Source: Planctomycetota bacterium (GTDB lineage: Bacteria; Planctomycetota; PUPC01; DSUN01). Taken from it: a DNA stretch of 11,043 bases. This document shows positions 8,101 through 11,043 of this stretch, one piece after another. The stretch lies in contig VGYW01000281.1 in the NCBI GenBank assembly GCA_016872875.1, positions 1 through 11,043 of the forward strand, in the 5' to 3' direction. The translations under genes and the position numbers were made by a program. How positions within the stretch are numbered: position 1 is the stretch's first letter; the number at the start of each line of letters is the position of its first letter. The notes under the pieces are model-generated. The model ran no database searches. It was given only the letters and a program-made list of their open reading frames with translations, and was not told where the DNA came from.

Positions 8101-8815
8101 CGTCGCCCTTGCGGCCCTCAAGCGAGGCCGAAGACGCGGGGCGGCCAGTCGTCGTGATCGTGATGTCCACGGCGTCGCCTACCCTAACCACGCGGTCGCC
8201 AGGCTCGATCTTGAGGTTGGTGTAGGAGAAGTAGGGGACGCCTGCGGCCGGGCGGAAGAGGCGCGCCAGTGCGTTGCGGATGGCCTCAGGGCTGACCTGG
8301 TAGGCCGCGAAGAGCACGGCCAGAAGGACGACCGCGACGGCCCCAGCCTTCAGGAGCGGGCGGGCGGGCACGGCGGCCTTGTAGTCCACCGTGCTCGACC
8401 GCTGTGTGATCTGCCGCAGGGCGGACTCCACGAGGCCGTGGGAGATGCCGCGCTCGTCGAAGGTCTCTGAGCTCAGCTCCACAGCGGTCACGAGGTCCTC
8501 TTCCACCTTGGGGAAGTGGTGGCCGAGGCGGGCGGCGGTGTCGGCGTCGCGCATGCGGCGCACGGCGGGCCAGACCACCCAGCGTGCCAGGCACACGGCG
8601 CAGGAGAGAAGTATGGCGCCCAGGGCCACGGCGCGCGGCACAGGAGCCAGGCGGAACAGCCTGTCGGCGGCGATCGCCGCGCCCACGCCGGTGGCGAGCA
8701 CCGCGACCGTGATGAGGAGGCCCGTGTGGGTGTAGACCACCCGCCAGCGGCGGCGATAGCTGTCTATCAGCCGCCGAAGGGCGTCGGGAAGGCGGGACTT
8801 GGCGCGAGCAGTCAT
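5162..8815 (-). CDS. DUF4175-like giant membrane/coiled-coil protein
   Basis: A 1217-residue protein. The frame is open up to 8896, but ATG 8815 (MTARAKSRL) is preferred because GAGGAG lies 9 nt upstream and the extra 27 codons are repeat DNA. Hydrophobic segments at about 31-50, 61-83 and 155-175 give three membrane helices. A beta-rich stretch follows (about 196-550, e.g. YFSYTNLKIEPGDRVVRVGD and PPAVSVARPG). Then comes a Lys/Glu/Gly low-complexity hinge (604-634, GKE/DKG units) and a long Gln/Glu/Ala coiled coil (about 640-1010). A Met/Gly-rich segment with two Cys (1126-1156) precedes a conserved-looking end, EDWRRVRSRFDEQ...YRDLLNSYFDRLRKE. This layout matches large DUF4175-type proteins that follow vWA genes in Planctomycetota. 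Residues about 251-286 are a Gly/Pro-rich insert encoded by a palindromic repeat. No enzyme motif was seen; a periplasmic scaffold is inferred. Confidence 0.82.
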   Translation of the reverse strand: MTARAKSRLPDALRRLIDSYRRRWRVVYTHTGLLITVAVLATGVGAAIAADRLFRLAPVPRAVALGAILLSCAVCLARWVVWPAVRRMRDADTAARLGHHFPKVEEDLVTAVELSSETFDERGISHGLVESALRQITQRSSTVDYKAAVPARPLLKAGAVAVVLLAVLFAAYQVSPEAIRNALARLFRPAAGVPYFSYTNLKIEPGDRVVRVGDAVDITITTTGRPASSASLEGRKGDGAEAADRLSLALTLSPLPLGEGKGEGVGVGAGAARGALTPPSPRGRGGREGSAAQWNTGPLFKDLRYRVSAGDALSPWHHIRVVAPPSLSKKSAVLILPKYAGSVRRTVETVEGSLQVVEGTEVVIRCMPVARGPEPELQCAGELRVGGESFPLAPEGAGVLASKPFLPRKNAECVITLRDGYGLTNRSPETLAIKVVADRPPAVSVARPGRDLLVLPGEKVPLEAAARDEFGVRSLVLAHRAIKAKEAADASERWQRRTLKEGSPTASELVAAEEMVIDQLGLVPGDILEYKAEAADYADDAVLRRGVSPLYRIVVLSEIEHLERILTRLKELQLEMMRRAATQRAQSGQADKLASAKEAADREGKEPTAKGKEADTGGKEPDKGGKEADKTAREGARQAHERQAEETRGTDHLARKLERLIPEMARNPATPTDMMAQMEQLGRGVRQTANTQMQNAADQFAKAAQGQQSQQGEPSPLRIAQGQTDEAARRLEQLAQLAERLQRRGLLEKLAAEAEALAARQREIKDNLVPLAKESLGTDPKNMGDEQKAKLQRITAAQRAIKEGVDNLGKEIEKAAGALAFSNPSDGATAEEAKAKLDDDKVSERAGTIARRLGENALFSQVPEQEKVATSLLAVAAILRRRSEELEAFMKELEEFIRRQKAINTGIEGAIKKVEKARRPAELGSDQAVLQRDVSEQASALHWLANEIAMFRSQAAAKLDAAAKEMGEGATDLYAVALPEGLEHGKRALALLEDAREKLTQEMQQMQQAAMSAQMMRALLLLQRCLVGQKRVNTGTIQADAIRAREPDAFESQTAALTKRQSNVHLDATKLEKLLGQFPAAAELVNKSGEKMNVSRIALAGSDTGKETREVQRMALALLEQLLKECQGGMCGAMGAMMGARAQAMMQMMGGSGGGFDGGSNAPVMPANPAEAKGEDWRRVRSRFDEQLGAAFEGTLPAQYRDLLNSYFDRLRKEPIR
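5174..5179 (-). promoter_or_regulatory. Ribosome binding site deciding the GTG start at 5165
   Basis: The - strand reads AAGGAG, 8 nt before GTG 5165, and lies within the last codons of the DUF4175-like gene. The GTGA overlap suggests translational coupling. Spacing and sequence match the site at 4052-4057. Confidence 0.8.
7961..8057. repeat. GC-rich nested palindrome inside the DUF4175-like gene
   Basis: Left arm 7961-7994 and right arm 8023-8057 are inverted copies around a 28-nt spacer, with the same CCCTCTCCC/GGGAGAGGG core as the element at 604-697. It is read through in frame and codes for LSPLPLGEGKGEG near its start and LTPPSPRGRGGREG near its end (residues about 251-286). Quadruplex motifs lie at 7973-7992 (+ strand) and 8025-8045 (- strand, thus in the mRNA). 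The insert falls in a beta-rich extracytoplasmic region, probably in a loop. Confidence 0.88.
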
Positions 8816-8824
8816 GTCAGGCCA

Positions 8825-8830
8825 CTCCTC
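8825..8830 (-). promoter_or_regulatory. Ribosome binding site deciding the ATG start at 8815
   Basis: The - strand reads GAGGAG, 9 nt before ATG 8815. It favours this start over the in-frame ATG at 8896, which would translate the intergenic repeat and has no comparable site in view. Confidence 0.8.
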
Positions 8831-8840
8831 TTGGGGGACG

Positions 8841-8918
8841 GGATGAATGGATGATTGGATGGGTGGATGGTTGTCAGACTTCTGGCATCCATCCATTCAT
8901 CCACCCATCCATTCATCC
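8841..8918. repeat. Inverted repeat of GGATGAAT-like octamers between operon genes
   Basis: Left arm 8841-8870 and right arm 8889-8918 match as inverted copies at 26 of 30 positions around an 18-nt loop. Units are 8 nt long (GGATGAAT, GGATGATT, GGATGGGT). The element fills most of the 111-nt gap between the vWA gene's stop (8927) and the next start (8815), beginning about 8 nt after the stop and ending 10 nt before the ribosome site. A strong stem there could act as an RNA stability element or attenuator. Confidence 0.88.
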
Positions 8919-8926
8919 TCTTGTCA

Positions 8927-11043
8927 CTACGCCAGCCCGCTCCTCTTGCGGATGAGCCATGCGACCGCAAGGAGGAGCGCAAGGGCCGAATAGTACGCCG
9001 GGTGCCGGCAGGGGGAGTACTCCGCCACCTTGAGCGGACGCTCCGCCCCGGCCGCGAGAAGGTCCGGCAAACGGTCGGCCTCGTCAACTCTAAGATACCG
9101 CCCTCGGCTCGCTAATGCAATAGATTTCAGCGAAATATCGTCCTGGGCCAACCGCTGCTTCTCAAGGTCGGCGCGCGACACGGTGATCGTGGCGGCGGAG
9201 GTCAGCGGCTCATCGCCATAGGTGGCCACGATGGGGCGGATGGTATACTTGCCGGGCTTGTCGGGCTTGAAGACCGCCCTGTAGATTCCCCAGCCGCCCG
9301 GGGCGGCGGCGAGGGCCAGGCGCTGCGAGGAGATCGAGGACGACGACGAGGACGAGGACGATTCAAGATCGATCTTGGCCCACACGCGCGCGTTCTCCAG
9401 GGGGAAACCATCGGGGGCCAGGCAATACGCCTCGATCTCCACGCTCTCGCCCGCGTCGCACTCCGTGCGGTCGAGGGAGAGGCGGGCGCGCGGGTCGCCT
9501 TCCGCGAACTGCCGCTTGACCATCCAGCGCACCGTCTGCGCCCAGAGGCGGTAGTGGTGCTTGTCGCCCACCTCCTGGCGCCAGCGCCAGGTCTCCTCGA
9601 TGCCGAGGAACATCACCTTTCCCGCGCCGACCCTCTGGACGGCCATGAGCGGGAGCTTGGATGGCCCGGCCAGGCGGTAGGGATGGACGAGCAGCGCCGT
9701 GGCCCCCCGCGCCAGCCCCCCCACGCTCGCCGACCAGCGAACCTTCGGGAGCCGCTCCCACACCCGCTCGTTCTCATCGGGGTCGGCGGCAAGGCGGGTC
9801 ACCAGGTGGCTCGCGCCGTCCTGGGTCAGCTCCACGCCGTAGGGCTCGCCGCGTCCGTCGCCCGTCCCGCCCTCAAGGGCGACGGGCAGGATGCCGGCCA
9901 CCGGGGTGCCGATGAGGCCGCGGCAGTTCTGGCGGCGGCCCGCGGCCACGATGAGCGCGGCTCCCTTCGCCTTCACGAGGTCCACCAGCTCCTTGAGGAA
10001 GTCGTCGGGCAGGCTCTCGCGCGCGAGGTCGCCCAGGATCACCGCGTCGAAGTCGGCCAACTGCTGCTTCTGGGTGGGGAGCGTTTCGAGGTAGCCTTCG
10101 CCCTTGATGCCGCCGAGGCCAGGCCGCAGGAGGCAGACTGTGAGCTGGACTGCGGGGTCGCGCTCGAAGACGTTGCGGATGAAGCGGAACTCCCACCGCG
10201 GCTCGGCGTCGGCCAGGAGGACGCGAATCTTGCGCTCGGAGACCTCGATGCTGACCCTCGCCGAGTTGTTCGCGTCGTTCTGCTCCCCCTCCTGCTTGGG
10301 GATTCGCACCGTGAAGGAGCGGAGGCCGGGCGTGTCGGGCACGAAGGAGAAGCTCACGCTGACCGGGCGCCCAGAGGGGAGTGTGACCACTGGCTTAGTG
10401 GCGATGACCTCGGCGCCGCTCAGCAACTCCACGTTGAGCCTTGCGGCGCCCATGCCGCTCGTGGCCACGTCGGCGCCCAGGAGCACCTCGTCGCCGAGGA
10501 GCGCGCTCTTGGGCGCGCGGAGGGCCGTCACCGCGGCGTCACGCGGCGGGCTCGGGTTCCCAACTCCTACGACGAAGACCGGTATCCCCATGCGCCCGAG
10601 GACGCGCGCGACCTCGGAGGGGTCGCGCCCGGTGTTCCAGGCGCCGTCGCTTATCAGGACGATGGCCTTTGGCCTCACGCCGCCCGAGCCTTGCGCCGCC
10701 TGGTCCAGCGCCTCCCCCAGCGCCGTCGAATACCCCTCCGGATTCACCTCGAAAGTGGCCCGCGTCTCCGACGCGGATGGGTTTCCGGGCGTCAGCGCCA
10801 ACGCATCGAGTGTGCCGGCGAAGCGCCAGCCCGCCAACTCGAAGCCCTCCCGCACCTTCGCGAGCCAGCCATCTGGGCCAGGGTCCAGGAGGAGGCGAAC
10901 CACCTCTTCGCGTGACATTTCCTTTTCATTTTTGCCTTTTGCCTTTTGCCTTTTGCCTTTCAGCTCATCTGGCCCGTAGGAGTCCGTGAGCAGCATGCTG
11001 CGTGATCCATCCACCATCACGCTGCACAGCGGCTTCTGGGGGT
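8927..11043 (-). CDS. vWA-domain membrane protein with GATase-like fold (BatA-like), 5' end missing
   Basis: The frame runs off the right edge; the first visible residues are PQKPLCSVMVDGSRSM, so GTG 11020 and ATG 11017 are internal. Over 700 residues are visible. DGSRS (10997-11011) is the DxSxS metal-site motif of a vWA domain. YSTAL (Thr) and ISDGAWN (Asp) supply the other two expected metal-site parts. A beta-sandwich of CARDB type follows (GDEVLLGADVATSG to ARVSIEV), then a class I GATase-like fold (IRVLLADAEPRWEFRFIRNVF; DFDAVILGDLA; GAALIVAAGRRQ) with no clear catalytic Cys-His pair, so it is probably non-enzymatic. A second sandwich contains a nine-Ser run (9335-9361). One membrane helix (YYSALALLLAVAWLIRKR) ends the protein, with the short tail in the cytoplasm. 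N-terminal helices and the start are expected upstream. This matches large Planctomycetota BatA-like vWA proteins. A 7-nt repeat is inserted just after the metal-site loop. Confidence 0.85.
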   Translation of the reverse strand, partial: PQKPLCSVMVDGSRSMLLTDSYGPDELKGKRQKAKGKNEKEMSREEVVRLLLDPGPDGWLAKVREGFELAGWRFAGTLDALALTPGNPSASETRATFEVNPEGYSTALGEALDQAAQGSGGVRPKAIVLISDGAWNTGRDPSEVARVLGRMGIPVFVVGVGNPSPPRDAAVTALRAPKSALLGDEVLLGADVATSGMGAARLNVELLSGAEVIATKPVVTLPSGRPVSVSFSFVPDTPGLRSFTVRIPKQEGEQNDANNSARVSIEVSERKIRVLLADAEPRWEFRFIRNVFERDPAVQLTVCLLRPGLGGIKGEGYLETLPTQKQQLADFDAVILGDLARESLPDDFLKELVDLVKAKGAALIVAAGRRQNCRGLIGTPVAGILPVALEGGTGDGRGEPYGVELTQDGASHLVTRLAADPDENERVWERLPKVRWSASVGGLARGATALLVHPYRLAGPSKLPLMAVQRVGAGKVMFLGIEETWRWRQEVGDKHHYRLWAQTVRWMVKRQFAEGDPRARLSLDRTECDAGESVEIEAYCLAPDGFPLENARVWAKIDLESSSSSSSSSISSQRLALAAAPGGWGIYRAVFKPDKPGKYTIRPIVATYGDEPLTSAATITVSRADLEKQRLAQDDISLKSIALASRGRYLRVDEADRLPDLLAAGAERPLKVAEYSPCRHPAYYSALALLLAVAWLIRKRSGLA
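10930..10957 (-). repeat. Four tandem GGCAAAA heptamers inside the vWA domain
   Basis: TTTTGCC occurs four times in a row on the + strand, read as GGCAAAA in the gene, with AT-rich flanks. Because three 7-mers equal seven codons the frame is kept, giving KGKRQKAKGKNEK in the loop 12 residues after the DGSRSM motif. No inverted arm is present here, unlike at 5035-5160. Confidence 0.88.

Noticed and set aside
8816..8896. N-terminal extension of the DUF4175-like protein from ATG 8896
   Set aside because: It would translate the right half of the intergenic octamer repeat; the ATG at 8815 has a good ribosome site and starts the expected basic, pre-membrane segment.
1040..10915. Long + strand open frames opposite the operon (for example 1040-2449, 2517-4007, 4068-5198, 5621-8062, 9554-10915)
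   Set aside because: They are exact antisense shadows of the - strand genes, arising from high GC at third positions. Their products are Gly/Val/Ala/Leu/Glu-rich without domain patterns, whereas the - strand products have signal peptides, motifs and ribosome sites.

Overview
This is a GC-rich window whose gene content suggests a Planctomycetota-like bacterium or a relative in the PVC group. The reason is the order of genes: a von Willebrand A (vWA) protein with a GATase-like fold, followed by a giant DUF4175-type membrane/coiled-coil protein and a secreted prenyltransferase-repeat protein. That assignment rests on gene content alone. No rRNA, tRNA, CRISPR array or transposase gene is visible.

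Layout. From 1 to 504 on the + strand is the C-terminal part of an amidohydrolase whose start lies outside the window. From 725 to the right edge, five genes all run on the - strand and form one apparent operon. In order of transcription they are: a vWA/GATase-like membrane protein (8927 to beyond 11043, 5' end missing), a DUF4175-like protein (5162-8815), a secreted prenyltransferase/squalene-oxidase-repeat protein (4062-5165), a secreted Sm-like/LamG-like protein (2595-4043) and a secreted HEAT/TPR-like repeat protein (725-2473). The second and third genes are joined by a GTGA stop/start overlap, and the third and fourth are 18 nt apart. The amidohydrolase converges on the operon across a 220-bp gap. 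No promoter is visible; the operon promoter must lie beyond the right edge. No gene-free stretch exceeds 300 bases.

How the genes may work together. The vWA and DUF4175-like proteins are membrane-anchored, with extended loop and coiled-coil regions. The next three products all start with signal peptides. This suggests a cell-envelope assembly of protein-protein interaction modules related to the Bat (aerotolerance)/MoxR-type vWA gene clusters. Its exact role cannot be read from the sequence.

The most unusual aspect is the repeats. Four sequence families of short-unit or palindromic repeats sit at the gene boundaries and inside the genes: a GGCAAAA heptamer, a TTRGGTG heptamer, a GGATGAAT-like octamer, and a GC-rich nested palindrome with G-quadruplex motifs on both strands. 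Three gaps hold large inverted repeats. Three further elements are translated in frame: one makes up most of a signal peptide, one sits in the loop just after the vWA metal site, and one is a Gly/Pro-rich insert in the DUF4175-like protein. The heptamers resemble the short tandemly repeated repetitive (STRR) heptanucleotides known from cyanobacteria, but here they are arranged as inverted pairs and have become protein-coding.
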